Positions 1-10,722 of a stretch of 64,000 nt of DNA are shown here, piece after piece (the stretch's first letter is position 1; each line of letters starts with the position of its first letter). Source of the stretch: Aeromicrobium sp. Leaf350 (GTDB lineage Bacteria; Actinomycetota; Actinomycetes; Propionibacteriales; Nocardioidaceae); contig NZ_CAKASL010000003.1 of assembly GCF_916858655.1 (NCBI RefSeq), positions 62,001 through 126,000 of the forward strand, read 5' to 3'. Both the position numbers and the translations under genes were made by a program. The notes under the pieces are model-generated. The model was given only the letters and a program-made list of their open reading frames with translations. It did not search any database and was not told the origin of the DNA.

Positions 1-1083
1 GCCGCCGGGATCCACGCGGGCTCGGGCAAGGTCGTCGGGCACGTGCACTACATGTCGCCCGAGCAGGCCCGTGGTCAGCCGGCCGGTCCGGCCGGCGACC
101 TGTACCAGGCGGGGGCACTGCTGCACTTCCTGCTGACGGGGGAGCCGCCCTTCGTGCGCGACCGGGTCGAGGACGTGCTGCGGGCTCACGTGGAGGCACC
201 CGTTCCGGTCCCGTCGGCCCGCGACCCGCGCAACCGGCCCCTGGACACGGTCGTGGCGACGGCGCTGGCCAAGTCGCCCGAACGCCGCTTCGCCTCGGCC
301 GTCGCGATGCGTGACGCCGTCGCCCGCCTCCTCGGTGCCGACGACGTTCCCGCGGACGCTGCGGCCACGCAGGCGGTCGCGGCGGCGGGGCGCACGACGA
401 CCGTCGCCGCGTGGACCCCGGCGGCGAACGCGACGGCGGCGGGCCCGACGTACGACGAGGACTTCCGCGAGAGCCGGTTCGGCGGCATCGGCTGGCTCCT
501 CGGAGCGGCGCTCGTGCTGATCGTGGCCATGGTGTGGGGCCTGGCGGGGGGAGACTCCACGACGGCGCTCGCCACCAGCACGCCCACGCCGTCCGCCACC
601 CCGACCCCGGAGCCCGTGGTGACGACCCCCGTCGCGGCGGTCGACGAACCGGTCGACGACTCGGTCGCGGTGCCGGTGCTGGTCGGCTCGCTCCCCGAGA
701 TCGAGTCCCGGCTGCGAGCTGCCGGGCTGACGGTCGGCGCCGTCCGTCGCGTGTCGTCGCCGGAGGTGTCGGGGACCGTGCTGGGCGGGTCGTCCGCCTC
801 CGGCACCAGGGTCCCGCCGGGCTCGGCGGTCGACCTCGACGTCGCGTCCGGGTCGAACGTGGTCCCGAGCGTGGCCGGGACGTCGGTCGGCGAGGCGCGC
901 GCGCTGCTCGAGGCGGCAGGCTTCGTCCCTGTCGTGGTCGAGTCGACGAGCGCCAGCGTCACGGGGACGTCCGTCGTCGGCACGCAGCCGGGGAGTGGCA
1001 CCGTGCTGAGGCTCGGGGTCAGTGTCACGGTCGAGGTCGTCGGGCCTCCGGCGCAGGAGGTGCCGGATGCACCCGCCGCTTGA
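1..1083 (+). CDS. Ser/Thr protein kinase with PASTA domains (5' end missing)
   Basis: The reading frame is open from base 1, so the N-terminal lobe and catalytic loop lie outside the window. What remains starts just before the activation-segment motif MSPEQARG, continues through the kinase C-lobe (DLYQAGALLHFLLTGEPPF), and is followed by a linker, one membrane helix (GWLLGAALVLIVAMVWGLA), a Thr/Pro-rich stretch and two PASTA repeats (cores VPVLVGSLPEIESRL and VPSVAGTSVGEARALL). This is the PknB/StkP layout: a cytoplasmic kinase with an extracytoplasmic muropeptide-sensing part. It overlaps the start of the lytic transglycosylase by 17 bp, which fits a cell-wall role for both. Having only two PASTA units is fewer than the four of mycobacterial PknB. 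Confidence 0.9.
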   Translation, partial: AAGIHAGSGKVVGHVHYMSPEQARGQPAGPAGDLYQAGALLHFLLTGEPPFVRDRVEDVLRAHVEAPVPVPSARDPRNRPLDTVVATALAKSPERRFASAVAMRDAVARLLGADDVPADAAATQAVAAAGRTTTVAAWTPAANATAAGPTYDEDFRESRFGGIGWLLGAALVLIVAMVWGLAGGDSTTALATSTPTPSATPTPEPVVTTPVAAVDEPVDDSVAVPVLVGSLPEIESRLRAAGLTVGAVRRVSSPEVSGTVLGGSSASGTRVPPGSAVDLDVASGSNVVPSVAGTSVGEARALLEAAGFVPVVVESTSASVTGTSVVGTQPGSGTVLRLGVSVTVEVVGPPAQEVPDAPAA

Positions 1084-1840
1084 GGTCCGGCCCGTCAGCC
1101 GGCTCGCGTCCGTGGCTTCCGTGGTCAGTGGGCTCGCCGCCCTCGCGCTGCTCGCGGTGACGGTCGTGGTGGCGGTCCAGCTGCTCCGGGTCGAGGCGGT
1201 GGCGACGGGAGACGTCCCGGTCGTGTCGTCCGCCGACGTCGTCACCACCACGGGGGCGTCGACGGCCTCGGGCCCGGTGCGCGGCATCGATCCCGCGTGG
1301 CTCGCGAGCACGGCCGCGGCGACCGGCATCCCGCCCCGGGCGCTCGCCGCCTACGCGTCGGCCTCGCTCGTCGCGGCCGACGAGTCGCCGCAGTGTGGCC
1401 TCGGCTGGAACACCGTGGCCGCGATCGGGGCGATCGAGACCGGGCACGGCACCCACGGCGACAGTGCGATCGACCCCGACGGCTGGGCCCGTCCCGCGAT
1501 TCTCGGACCCCGTCTCGACGGCCAGGGCTTCGCCGCCATCAGGGACACGGACGGCGGCCTGCTCGACGGCGACACCACGTGGGACCGCGCCGTCGGGCCG
1601 TTGCAGTTCATCCCCTCGACCTGGGCGCGGTGGGGCGCCGACGGCAACGGCGACGGCGTCGCCGACCCGCACCAGATCGACGACGCCGCTCTCGCGGCCG
1701 TGCGGTACCTGTGCCACGGCGGGTCGACGACGACGCCGGCCGAGTGGCGACGGGCCGTGTTCAGCTACAACCACTCCGACGCCTACGTCGACCAGGTCGC
1801 CGCGCGGGCGAACACGTACGCGGGAGCCGTCGGTGGCTGA
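1067..1840 (+). CDS. Membrane-anchored lytic murein transglycosylase (SLT domain)
   Basis: Predicted 257-residue protein with an N-terminal membrane helix (VASVVSGLAALALLAVTVVVAV) and an extracytoplasmic SLT/MltB-type domain. The domain shows the catalytic-Glu neighbourhood (AAIGAIETGHG), the typical GPLQFIPSTWARWG motif and NGDGVADPHQIDDAA. It should cleave peptidoglycan glycan strands. ATG at 1067 is chosen because AGGAGG sits 6 bp upstream (1055-1060); the alternative GTG at 1022 adds an Arg-rich stretch without sense. It is coupled to the upstream PASTA kinase by a 17-bp overlap, so wall cleavage and kinase signalling are probably co-expressed. Confidence 0.88.
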   Translation: MHPPLEVRPVSRLASVASVVSGLAALALLAVTVVVAVQLLRVEAVATGDVPVVSSADVVTTTGASTASGPVRGIDPAWLASTAAATGIPPRALAAYASASLVAADESPQCGLGWNTVAAIGAIETGHGTHGDSAIDPDGWARPAILGPRLDGQGFAAIRDTDGGLLDGDTTWDRAVGPLQFIPSTWARWGADGNGDGVADPHQIDDAALAAVRYLCHGGSTTTPAEWRRAVFSYNHSDAYVDQVAARANTYAGAVGG

Positions 1841-2315
1841 CGTGCGGCACGTCGCGCCCTCGCAGTGCCGTGTCGAGCTCCTCGACACGGTCGAGGACCT
1901 GCGTGGTGCGGCGCGCGGCCGGCTGCGGCAGCGGGTGCTCTCGATGACGCCGGAGGACCTGGGGGCGCCAGCCGTGGCCCTGGCACCGGCCCTGCGCTCG
2001 CGACCGGGGGCGGCGACCTGGGCGGTCGTCGAGCCGAACGGCGTGGCGCGGGCGATCCGGGCCCGCAACTTCTCCGGCCGTCGGGCGATCCGCGACGACC
2101 TTCGCGAGATCGTGCGGCGCCGCGACGAGCTCCGCGTCGTCGACGTGGCCGACGAGGACGGCCGAGCGTGGTGGATCGCGCTCGACAGCCGCGTGGTGCT
2201 CGTCGCCGGACGGGTGTTCCGTCCGCGTCGTCTGCTGGAGGTGCAGCGCGACGGCCGGCTCGCGCTTCGGGCGTTCTCCCGGCTCCCGGCGGACCCCCTC
2301 GGCGGCGGTGGATGA
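1833..2315 (+). CDS. Hypothetical protein, third gene of the kinase operon
   Basis: 160-residue soluble protein read from GTG at 1833, overlapping the transglycosylase stop by 8 bp. No family was recognised. It is rich in Arg and Asp, has no signal peptide or membrane helix, and contains a central stretch (RAIRARNFSGRRAIRDDLREIVRR) followed by an apparent beta-rich part (LRVVDVADEDGRAWWIALDSRVVLVAG). The overlap with the upstream gene suggests co-translation. A start at GTG 1842 is also possible. Confidence 0.6.
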   Translation: MADVRHVAPSQCRVELLDTVEDLRGAARGRLRQRVLSMTPEDLGAPAVALAPALRSRPGAATWAVVEPNGVARAIRARNFSGRRAIRDDLREIVRRRDELRVVDVADEDGRAWWIALDSRVVLVAGRVFRPRRLLEVQRDGRLALRAFSRLPADPLGGGG

Positions 2316-2356
2316 CGCCGCGCACCAGACTTCGTCGTCCCGGTGGGGCCGAATTC

Positions 2357-2380
2357 GGTCCGGGCCACGTGACCCGGACC
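2357..2380. terminator. Hairpin between convergent genes
   Basis: GGTCCGGG and CCCGGACC form a perfect 8-bp stem around an 8-base loop, placed between the ends of the upstream + gene (stop at 2315) and copC on the minus strand (stop at 2486). There is no T-tract, as is common for actinobacterial terminators. The rest of 2316-2485 holds no recognisable feature. Confidence 0.5.
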
Positions 2381-2485
2381 GTGTCAGGGGACCGGCATCG
2401 CGCCGCGCCGTGGTCGACGAGGGTGAGGGCGGTGGGCAGCGGGGAGCTCCACCGTCCTCACAGCAGCTGTCGCTGAGGGGTCGCG

Positions 2486-3082
2486 TCAGTCGACGTCGTC
2501 ACCCGGGTCGGTCGGCCCGGCGGTGCGCCGCCGGCGGCGTGCGGCGCTGATGGCCACGGCCGTGCCCACCACGAGCACCGCGATCGCCGCGGTGATGAGC
2601 GCGACGGTGCCCGTGCTGCGGCCCTCCTCCGTGGCGGAGCCCGGAGCGGCCTCGGCGCGCTCGTCGGCGGTGTCGTCCGTGGGGACATCGCCCGGGGTGG
2701 GGCTCGCTGTGGCCGGACCGTCCCACGTGAAGCTGACGGTGCCCTCGATCGGGTGGCCGTCGGACGACGTGACCCGGTAGGACGCGGTGTACGTGCCGGG
2801 GGTCGTGGCGGCGAACTCCCGCGTCACGGTGTCGTCGACGACGATCGCCTCACCGGTCGACACGTCGGCCCCGGCCGGGTCGAGCACGGCGACGAAGGCC
2901 GCGGTCTCGAAGATCGTGTTGTTGAAGCGGAACGACGCCACCTGAGGGTCGCCGGCGCCCAGGACGGAGCCCTCCGCAGGTGACGCCTCGACCAGCGTGT
3001 CGTGCGCCGAGGCGGGCATCGGGCTGAGGACGGTGAGCAGCGCGAGGAGCGAGACCGCCATGAGTCGGAGCAGGTTCTTCAC
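2486..3082 (-). CDS. copC: CopC-family copper-binding protein
   Basis: 198-residue exported protein. Residues 1-26 form a signal peptide ending in PASA, and the mature protein starts with His-Asp (AHDTLVEASPAEGS), the N-terminal His that makes the copper brace in CopC. The family signatures SFRFNN and SSDGHPIEGTVSF are present, and a C-terminal helix (ALITAAIAVLVVGTAVAI) followed by Arg residues anchors it to the membrane. A CopD partner is not next to it. Translation starts at GTG 3082. It is divergent from sodA, so copper handling and superoxide defence share an intergenic region. Confidence 0.88.
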   Translation of the reverse strand: MKNLLRLMAVSLLALLTVLSPMPASAHDTLVEASPAEGSVLGAGDPQVASFRFNNTIFETAAFVAVLDPAGADVSTGEAIVVDDTVTREFAATTPGTYTASYRVTSSDGHPIEGTVSFTWDGPATASPTPGDVPTDDTADERAEAAPGSATEEGRSTGTVALITAAIAVLVVGTAVAISAARRRRRTAGPTDPGDDVD

Positions 3083-3118
3083 GGCGACCAGCCTACGGGG
3101 AGGTCACACCTCGGCGGC

Positions 3119-3149
3119 TTGACCTCAATCGCAGTTGAGGTTTTACGGT
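3119..3149 (+). promoter_or_regulatory. MerR-type sodA promoter with SoxR-like box
   Basis: The -35 TTGACC (3119-3124) and -10 TACGGT (3144-3149) are separated by 19 bp, the long spacer typical of MerR-family-activated promoters. Inside the spacer lies CCTCAA-tcgcag-TTGAGG (3123-3140), with the half-sites and 6-bp gap of the SoxR box. The sodA GTG is 28 bp further on, preceded by AGAGGAGA. The regulator gene is not in the window. Confidence 0.75.
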
Positions 3150-3177
3150 CGAGTCACATCGACGAGAGGAGACGGTC

Positions 3178-3810
3178 GTGACCGTCTACACCCTGCCCGA
3201 GCTGCCGTACGACTACAGCGCGCTCGACCCGCACATCAGCGGCCGCATCATGGAGCTGCACCACAGCAAGCACCACGCCGCGTACGTGACCGGAGCCAAC
3301 GCTGCGCTCGAGGCGCTGGCCGACGCCCGCGCCCGTGACGACCTGGCGGACGTCAACCTGTTCGAGAAGAACCTCGCCTTCCACCTCGGCGGCCACACGA
3401 ACCACACCGTCTTCTGGCATAACCTCTCGCCCGAGGGCGGAGGCGAGCCGGAGGGTGAGCTTGCGGCGGCGATCACCGAGCAGATGGGCTCGTTCGCCGC
3501 GTTCCAGAAGCACTTTGCCGCCACGGCGACCGGCATCCAGGGGTCGGGCTGGGCGGTGCTCGGCTGGGACTCGATCGGCGAGCGGCTCACGATCTTCCAG
3601 CTCTTCGACCAGCAGGCGAACGTGCCCGTGGGTGTCGTGCCCCTGCTGATGCTCGACATGTGGGAGCACGCGTTCTACCTCGACTACCTGAACGTGAAGG
3701 CCGACTACGTCGCCGCGTTCTGGAAGCTGGCGAGCTGGCAGGACGTTGCCGCCCGGTTCGACCGCGCGCGCACGCAGACCGCGGGACTCATCGTCCCGTC
3801 GAGCGCATGA
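3178..3810 (+). CDS. sodA: Superoxide dismutase (Mn/Fe family)
   Basis: 210 residues, the usual family length. By alignment to the E. coli Mn enzyme the four metal ligands are His28 (MELHHSKHH), His76 (GGHTNH), Asp160 and His164 ([11 protein letters not shown]). Gly at the helix position (LGGHTNH) and Gln in [10 protein letters not shown] favour a Mn-type or cambialistic enzyme. It is cytoplasmic, with no signal peptide. The GTG start has a good AGAGGAGA site. It overlaps the downstream flavin reductase by 4 bp, and the promoter suggests induction by redox stress through a MerR-family activator. Confidence 0.96.
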   Translation: MTVYTLPELPYDYSALDPHISGRIMELHHSKHHAAYVTGANAALEALADARARDDLADVNLFEKNLAFHLGGHTNHTVFWHNLSPEGGGEPEGELAAAITEQMGSFAAFQKHFAATATGIQGSGWAVLGWDSIGERLTIFQLFDQQANVPVGVVPLLMLDMWEHAFYLDYLNVKADYVAAFWKLASWQDVAARFDRARTQTAGLIVPSSA

Positions 3811-4334
3811 TCGGCGCCGGCGGCGCGCGGGCCGACGGCGCCGCGTGGCTCCGCCAGGCCTTCCGTCTCTACCCGTCCGGGGTCGCGATCGTGACGGCGG
3901 CGACCCCGGAGGGTCCTGTGGGGCTGACGGTCTCGAGCCTCGCGTCGGTCTCGGCCGAGCCGCCCGTGCTCTCGTTCTCCCTGTCGTCGGCGACGCGCTC
4001 GGCCGCGGCGCTGCTCGAGGCCTCGGAGGTGGCCGTCCACGTCCTCCCGGCCCGCCGGGCCGAGCTCGCGGCCGACTTCGCGCGGAGCGGTGCGCCGCGG
4101 TTCACGCCCGAGCAGGGGTGGCTGATGCCGGCCGGCGCCCCGCCGCGGCTCCCGGACGCCGTCGTGAGCCTGGTCGGCCCCGTCCGTGACCGGGTGCCGG
4201 TGGCCGACTCCGTGCTCGTGCTGGTCGACGTGACGTCGACCTTGATCGGCCCTCCGAGCGCTCCGCTGCTGCACCTGGACCGCGGGTTCCGCAGCGTCGG
4301 CCCGCCCGCGACGCCCGTCGCCCACGCCTCTTGA
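3807..4334 (+). CDS. Flavin reductase-like protein (FMN split-barrel)
   Basis: 175-residue protein with the flavin-reductase-domain opening ([13 protein letters not shown], then [28 protein letters not shown]). That region binds FMN and places it for NAD(P)H reduction. The C-terminal half is more divergent. The ATG at 3807 overlaps the sodA TGA (ATGA), so the two are translationally coupled. Pairing a flavin reductase with a redox-stress SOD is plausible, but its oxygenase or metal partner is not visible nearby. Confidence 0.85.
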   Translation: MIGAGGARADGAAWLRQAFRLYPSGVAIVTAATPEGPVGLTVSSLASVSAEPPVLSFSLSSATRSAAALLEASEVAVHVLPARRAELAADFARSGAPRFTPEQGWLMPAGAPPRLPDAVVSLVGPVRDRVPVADSVLVLVDVTSTLIGPPSAPLLHLDRGFRSVGPPATPVAHAS

Positions 4335-4340
4335 CCCCAG

Positions 4341-4456
4341 GGCGGTGACGTAACGTCCGTTCCGTCCGCCGGGCGGTGACTTAACGTCCGTTCCGCCCGA
4401 GCAAGCGGGCGCTAGCTCACCGCTCGGGGCGGTAGATGGGCGTTATCTCACCGCCC
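4341..4456. repeat. GGTGA-core palindromic repeat cluster 1
   Basis: Two direct units (4341-4364, 4372-4395) share GGCGGTGAC-N-TAACGTCCGTTCCG and are followed by two inverted units (4405-4426, 4438-4456) reading GAGCGGTGAGCTAGCGCCC and GGGCGGTGAGATAACGCCC on the minus strand. The cluster fills the gap between two convergent genes. Related clusters occur at 38671, 47632 and 52296. Confidence 0.75.
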
Positions 4457-4471
4457 AGGCGTGGAGAGGGG

Positions 4472-5095
4472 TCAGGATCCGTCGGTGCGGTGGCCGAGGC
4501 CCTGCTCGGGGCGCAGCCGGAGGAACAGGCCGTCGGCCTCCGCGCAGACGGTCGACCCGTGGCGGATCTCGCCGCGCAGGAAGATCTTCCGGTCCTCGAT
4601 CCGCTCGACCCAGGCCGAGACCTGCAGCTCGGTGTCGAGCGGCGTCAGCGCCCGGAAGTCGGTACGCAGGTAGGCCGTGCGGGTGATCGCCTTGCCGGTG
4701 ACCGAGGCCAGGATGCCGAGTGCCTCGTCGAACAGCAGCGTGATGGCCCCGCCGTGCGCCGCCATACCGCCACCCATGAACCAGCGACCAAACGACACGG
4801 TGCCGTCGACCCGACCGCCACCCGCCGACGTCACGCGCAGCTCCGGCAGCATCGCGTGGCCACGCACGGGCAGCGTCGGTACGCGGCCGTTGACCTGCTC
4901 GGACTCCGAGGCGGAGAGCGGCTCGAGCTTGTCGGCCCAGGCACCGAGGTCGTCCGCGAGCGCGTCGACCGTGCCGCGGTCGAAGCTCATCGACGCCACC
5001 CCGTCCTGCACCTCGCGCAGGCTCCGCACGAGACGACCCCAGGCTGCGGCGTCGTCGGGACCGAGGTTGCTGGCGAAGATCGTCTCCCAGGACAT
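4472..5095 (-). CDS. PaaI/4HBT-type acyl-CoA thioesterase
   Basis: 207-residue hotdog-fold protein. The core motif MAAHGGAITLLFDEALG matches the HGG(A/x)-D/E signature of PaaI-like thioesterases, and LRTDFRALTPLDTELQVSAWVERIEDRKIFLRGEI is the usual central hotdog sheet. An N-terminal extension of about 80 residues precedes the domain. The ATG at 5095 is chosen; the frame continues open upstream but would run into the divergent gene. It is divergent from an acyl-CoA ligase, so the two probably act on acyl-CoA pools in opposite directions. Confidence 0.82.
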   Translation of the reverse strand: MSWETIFASNLGPDDAAAWGRLVRSLREVQDGVASMSFDRGTVDALADDLGAWADKLEPLSASESEQVNGRVPTLPVRGHAMLPELRVTSAGGGRVDGTVSFGRWFMGGGMAAHGGAITLLFDEALGILASVTGKAITRTAYLRTDFRALTPLDTELQVSAWVERIEDRKIFLRGEIRHGSTVCAEADGLFLRLRPEQGLGHRTDGS

Positions 5096-5237
5096 TCCCG
5101 CACCGTACCGACCCGCACGGGGCAGCCGTCCGCCGCACGGCGGCAGCCGTTCATCGCGGCACCCTCGTCGTGCAACGTCCTGGCAGCGCGAGGCACGATA
5201 GGACTGGTGTGACCCGCACCACGCATCGGAGGCAACC

Positions 5238-6782
<1,545 letters not shown>

Positions 6783-6792
6783 CAGCGGCACC

Positions 6793-6845
6793 GGTGGTTG
6801 AGGTGCGAGGAGCTCTCGCGACGAGCCTCGAAACCTCGGTCGGCC
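6793..6845. repeat. GAGCCTCGAAACC repeat, copy 1
   Basis: Imperfect palindrome containing GGTTGAGGTGCGAGGAGC and GAGCCTCGAAACCTCGGTCGG. The right half is shared with the copy inside the mce operon at 30578-30632, and a related copy lies at 10645-10690. It sits between convergent genes. Confidence 0.7.
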
Positions 6846-6861
6846 TGCGACTCGGGATGCC

Positions 6862-7704
6862 TCAGCGGTCGTCGGGGGAGGGGGCGACGCGCCAGAGACG
6901 CTCGGCGACCGAGAACCCCTTGAGCTCGACCTCGCGCACGTCGTCGAAGACGAACTCGGTGGAGTCGATCAGGGCCTCGCGCAGGTCGTTGCTGACGAGC
7001 ACCTCGCCGCCCTCCGCCTCGGCGGCCACCCGGGCGGCGAGGGCCACGTTGCGTCCGAAGTAGTCGCCGTCGCGCGCCACCACGGCGCCGCGGTGCACGC
7101 CGATGCGCACGCGCACCGCGTGGGTGCGGAGCCGTCCGCGGTCGGCCCCGAGCCGGGTCTGCACCTCGAGCGCGGCCCGCAGCGCGTCGGTGGGCCAGCG
7201 GAACACGACCATGAAGCCGTCGCCCTGCGTCTTGACGACCTCGCCGTGGTGCTGCTCGATCGCGGCGCGCATGACCTCGTCGTGGCGGGCCAGCACCTTC
7301 ATGAAGGCGCGGTCGCCGAGGGAGACGTTGAGCTCGGTGGATCGCTCGATGTCGGAGAAGAACATCGTGACGGTGCCGTCAGGGGCCGTGGCCCGCTCGA
7401 CCACGGCACGGTCCTCGCGGAGCCATTGGGTGAGGTCGTCGATCGAGCTCGCGACGAGGGCCTGCATGCCGTGGGTGCGCAGCAGGTCGGCGGTCTCGGC
7501 GACGGCCTTGACCGCGTGGGTGGCGCGGCGGATCGCCCGCGGAGGTCGGCGCCGCGAGGGTGCGGCGACGATGAGCCGCTCCTCCTCCAGCCGGGCGACC
7601 TCGAGCCGGGCGCGCCGAAGCTTCACCCGGAGCACGATCGAGGTGACCCCAAAGCCGATCGTGCCGGCCACGAAGATCGCGAGCAGCACGGCGAGCACGG
7701 TCAC
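6862..7704 (-). CDS. Membrane-anchored class III adenylate/guanylate cyclase
   Basis: 280 residues. An N-terminal helix (VLAVLLAIFVAGTIGFGVTSIVL) and a basic linker lead to a class III cyclase domain (about residues 120-270) with the metal-binding TMFFSDIERSTEL, the KTQGDGFMVVF motif and the C-terminal FGRNVALAARVAAEAEGGEVLVS typical of bacterial mono-domain cyclases. It should make cAMP (or cGMP) as a homodimer at the membrane. The start is taken at GTG 7704, directly before the helix; the frame further upstream runs into the 24-bp inverted repeat and is unlikely to be coding. Confidence 0.85.
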   Translation of the reverse strand: MTVLAVLLAIFVAGTIGFGVTSIVLRVKLRRARLEVARLEEERLIVAAPSRRRPPRAIRRATHAVKAVAETADLLRTHGMQALVASSIDDLTQWLREDRAVVERATAPDGTVTMFFSDIERSTELNVSLGDRAFMKVLARHDEVMRAAIEQHHGEVVKTQGDGFMVVFRWPTDALRAALEVQTRLGADRGRLRTHAVRVRIGVHRGAVVARDGDYFGRNVALAARVAAEAEGGEVLVSNDLREALIDSTEFVFDDVREVELKGFSVAERLWRVAPSPDDR

Positions 7705-7733
7705 CCGCGCATCGTAGCCCCCCGTCCCCCTCC

Positions 7734-7799
7734 CCCAGATTTGCGCCGAGTTGTGCGTCAACCGTGATGCAAAGCCGCACAACTCGGCGCAAATCTGGG
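7734..7799. terminator. Perfect 24-bp inverted repeat downstream of ppc
   Basis: Left arm 7734-7757 and right arm 7776-7799 are exactly complementary over 24 bases (core ATTTGCGCCGAGTTGTGCG), with an 18-base spacer. It lies 7 bp after the ppc stop and about 30 bp before the cyclase start. It could therefore terminate ppc transcription. The length and perfection also suit a mobile palindromic element. Confidence 0.6.
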
Positions 7800-7806
7800 T
7801 ACGGGG

Positions 7807-10560
7807 TCAGCCGGTGTTGCGCAGGCCGGCGGCGATGCCGTTGACCGTCATGAGCAGGGCCCGGCGCAGACCGTCGTCGAGCGAGTCCGGGTCCTTGCGC
7901 GAGCGGGCGAGCAGGTCGACCTGGGCGAACGACAGCGGCTGCAGGTACGCGTCGCGCACCTCGAGCGTGCGGCGCAGGGCCGGCTGGTGGTCGAGCAGCC
8001 GCTTCGAGCCGGTGACCCGCAGCACCTCCTCGACCGTCACGGCGTGCTCCGCGCGGATCACGTCGAACAGCGGCTGCAGCTCGACGGGGACCAGCTCAGA
8101 GACGTAGTGGCCGGCGATGTCGAGGTCGGTCTTGGCGAGCGTCATCTCGACGTTGGACATGAACGTCGCGAAGAAGTGCCAGTCGGCAAGCATCTCCCTG
8201 AGTCGGTCGCCGTGGCCGGCCTGTCGGGCGGCGCGCAGGCCGCTGCCGACCCCGAACCAGCCGGGCACGACCTGCCGCGACTGCGTCCACCCGAACACCC
8301 ACGGGATCGCGCGCAGGGCCGTGATGTCGCCACCCTGCCCGGGCCGCTTCGAGGGCCGCGAGCCGATGTTGAGGTCGCCCAGCTGCTCGACCGGCGTGGA
8401 GTGCACGAAGTAGTCGAACAGGCTCGGGTCCTCGACGAGCCTGCGGTAGGCCGCGTACGCGGAGTCGCTGACGAGCTCCATCGTCTCGTCCCACTCGGCG
8501 AGCTGTTCCGGGCCCTGCCGCGCCTCGGTGTGCAGCGTCGAGGCCGTCAGCACAGCTGCCATCGACAGCTCGAGGTTCTCCCGGGCGAGCACCGGCAGCG
8601 CGTACTTGTCGCTGATGACCTCGCCCTGCTCGGTGAACTTGATGTCACCGGTGAGCACGCCGAACGGCTGCGCGAGGATCGCGTCGTACGTCGGTCCGCC
8701 CCCGCGGCCCACGGTGCCACCGCGGCCGTGGAACAGTCGAAGCCGCACGCCGTGGCGCGCCGCGACGTCGCGCAGCGCTCGCTGGGCCTGGTGCAGCTCC
8801 CACTGGCTCGTCGTGATGCCGCCGGCCTTGTTGGAGTCGGAGTAGCCGAGCATGACCTCCTGCACGTCGCCGCGCAGCGCGACGATCTGCCGGTAGCTCG
8901 GGTCGCTCAGCAGCTCGTCGAGCACGGTGCCGGCGCGGCGGATCTCCTCGATCGTCTCCAGCAGGGGAGCGAAGTCGAGCCGGGAGAACGGCTCGGCGCC
9001 GTGCAGCTCGACCAGGCCGGCCTCGCGCGCCAGCACGACGAGGGCGAGCAGGTCGTCGGAGCCGGTCGTCATCGAGACGATGTAGGTCTCCACGACCTCA
9101 GGGCCATAGGTCGCGTGCAGCTCGCGCACGACCTCCAGCACGCCGTAGGTCCGGGCACCGTCCTCGTCGAGCACGGGCGGCTGCGGGCTGAGCGGGCGGC
9201 GCGAGGCCAGCTCGGTCGAGAGCAGGGACCGCCGGGCCGCGCGGTCGAGGTCCGCGTACGGCCCGGGCTGCTCGCCCACGCGGTCGACGAGCTGGCCGAC
9301 GGCGTGGTGGTGGGCGTCGGCGTGCTCACGGATGTCGAGGCTCGCCAGGTGGATGCCGACGAGCGAGGCGGTGCGGATCGTGTCAGCCAGCATCCGGTCG
9401 GCGACGATCTCGCCACCGTGCGCGCGCAGCGACGCGTCGATCAGGGCGAGGTCGGCCAGCAGCTCCTCGCGTCCAGCGTAGTCGTGGCCCGGGACGTGCG
9501 CCTGCCCGGAGACGATCCGCTGCGCGGTGTGCTCGACCTTCAGCCGCATGCACGACAGCTTGAGGCGGTACGGCTCGGCGGCGTTGACCGTCAGGACACG
9601 CGGGTCGAGGTCCGGCAGCGCCTCACGATCGGCCTCCAGCGACGCGGCGAGCTCGTCACTCACGCCCACGAGGTCGGCCGAGGTCGACAGCTCACGGATC
9701 ACGACGTCGAGGCTCGCGAGCACCAGGCGGGTGGCGACGCGGTTCTGCAGGCGCAGCACCTCGCGCGTCACCTCGGGCGTGACGTTCGGGTTGCCGTCAC
9801 GGTCGCCGCCGATCCACGAGCCGAACGTGAGCGGCCGCGACGTCGCCGACGGACGCACGCCGTGGTCGCCGAGGCTGTCGGCGAGGTCCGCCGAGAGCGA
9901 CGGCATCGTCTCGGTGAGGATGTCGCCGAGGTAGTAGACGGCGTGACGGGCCTCGTCGAGCGGTGTCGGCTTGCTGCGGCGCACCGGGTCGGTCTGCCAG
10001 ACCAGGTCGATGAGCTGCGAGAGGTTCGCGTCCTGGCGGCGTCGCAGGGGACCCTCGTCGACGGTCGGCTCGGCGAGGATGTCGGCGATGCGGCGCAGCT
10101 TGGTCAGGGTCGAGCGGCGGCTGACCTCGGTGGGGTGCGCCGTGAAGACCGTGCGCACGTTGAGCGCCGCAACGGCCTCGGCGAGCGCCTCCGGCCCCTG
10201 CTGGTCGACGATGTCGGCGATGGCCGTGTCGAGCCAGCCCTCCCCGTAGGGGCGAGCGTCGACCTCTCTCATGCGCGCGACCTGCTCGGCCATGTTGGCG
10301 AGGTTGAAGTAGACGCTGAACGCCCGCACGAGCGCGGCGACGGTGTGGGCCGGCTGCTCGTCCAGCAGCGTGCTGACCTCCGCGCGCGCTGCGGCGCGGT
10401 CGCCCGCCTCGCCGGACTCGGTGCTGGTGCCGGCCAGCTCGCGCACGCGCTCCACGAGCTCGAGCAGCTCGGGCCCCTCCTGGCGGACGAGCGTCTCGCC
10501 CAGCAGGTCGGCGACCCGGCGCACGTCGTGGTGCAGCTGGTCCTCGGTCGAGTCGTTCAA
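7807..10560 (-). CDS. ppc: Phosphoenolpyruvate carboxylase
   Basis: 917 residues, the standard bacterial length. It carries the catalytic-His motif [12 protein letters not shown] (about residue 140), the second signature [16 protein letters not shown], the mobile-loop motif [12 protein letters not shown], and the conserved C-terminus RNTG. It makes oxaloacetate from PEP and bicarbonate (anaplerosis). It is read from an ATG at 10560 and followed by a strong inverted repeat. The next gene on the same strand upstream is a degenerate biotin-carboxylase-like protein, an odd second bicarbonate-linked family. Confidence 0.97.
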   Translation of the reverse strand: MNDSTEDQLHHDVRRVADLLGETLVRQEGPELLELVERVRELAGTSTESGEAGDRAAARAEVSTLLDEQPAHTVAALVRAFSVYFNLANMAEQVARMREVDARPYGEGWLDTAIADIVDQQGPEALAEAVAALNVRTVFTAHPTEVSRRSTLTKLRRIADILAEPTVDEGPLRRRQDANLSQLIDLVWQTDPVRRSKPTPLDEARHAVYYLGDILTETMPSLSADLADSLGDHGVRPSATSRPLTFGSWIGGDRDGNPNVTPEVTREVLRLQNRVATRLVLASLDVVIRELSTSADLVGVSDELAASLEADREALPDLDPRVLTVNAAEPYRLKLSCMRLKVEHTAQRIVSGQAHVPGHDYAGREELLADLALIDASLRAHGGEIVADRMLADTIRTASLVGIHLASLDIREHADAHHHAVGQLVDRVGEQPGPYADLDRAARRSLLSTELASRRPLSPQPPVLDEDGARTYGVLEVVRELHATYGPEVVETYIVSMTTGSDDLLALVVLAREAGLVELHGAEPFSRLDFAPLLETIEEIRRAGTVLDELLSDPSYRQIVALRGDVQEVMLGYSDSNKAGGITTSQWELHQAQRALRDVAARHGVRLRLFHGRGGTVGRGGGPTYDAILAQPFGVLTGDIKFTEQGEVISDKYALPVLARENLELSMAAVLTASTLHTEARQGPEQLAEWDETMELVSDSAYAAYRRLVEDPSLFDYFVHSTPVEQLGDLNIGSRPSKRPGQGGDITALRAIPWVFGWTQSRQVVPGWFGVGSGLRAARQAGHGDRLREMLADWHFFATFMSNVEMTLAKTDLDIAGHYVSELVPVELQPLFDVIRAEHAVTVEEVLRVTGSKRLLDHQPALRRTLEVRDAYLQPLSFAQVDLLARSRKDPDSLDDGLRRALLMTVNGIAAGLRNTG

Positions 10561-10644
10561 CGGGGCCTCCGGAGCATGATCGGGAACCGGCGCCGTTGCC
10601 GTGCCCCCACCCTATGACCCCGCGGCCCGCCCGCACCCCGTCCC

Positions 10645-10690
10645 GTGGTCGAGGTTCCTCTTTCGAGGCTCGTTCCTCGCACCTCAAGGG
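10645..10690. repeat. GAGCCTCGAAACC repeat, divergent copy
   Basis: Contains GTGGTCGAGGTTCC, then TTTCGAGGCTCGTTCCTCG and CACCTCAAG. This is the reverse-complement form of the element at 6793-6845 with more changes. It lies between ppc and the biotin-carboxylase-like gene. Confidence 0.55.
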
Positions 10691-10722
10691 GCGGGGCCGG
10701 TCCCGGCGGACGGGGCGGGGCG

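Noticed and set aside
4341-4456. Regularly spaced repeats considered as a CRISPR array
   Set aside because: Only two direct units, no constant spacer length, no cas genes, and units occur in both orientations.
7987-10617. Long open frame (876 codons) opposite ppc
   Set aside because: Antisense shadow of a GC3-rich gene; low-complexity Arg/Val/Gly composition and no motif.
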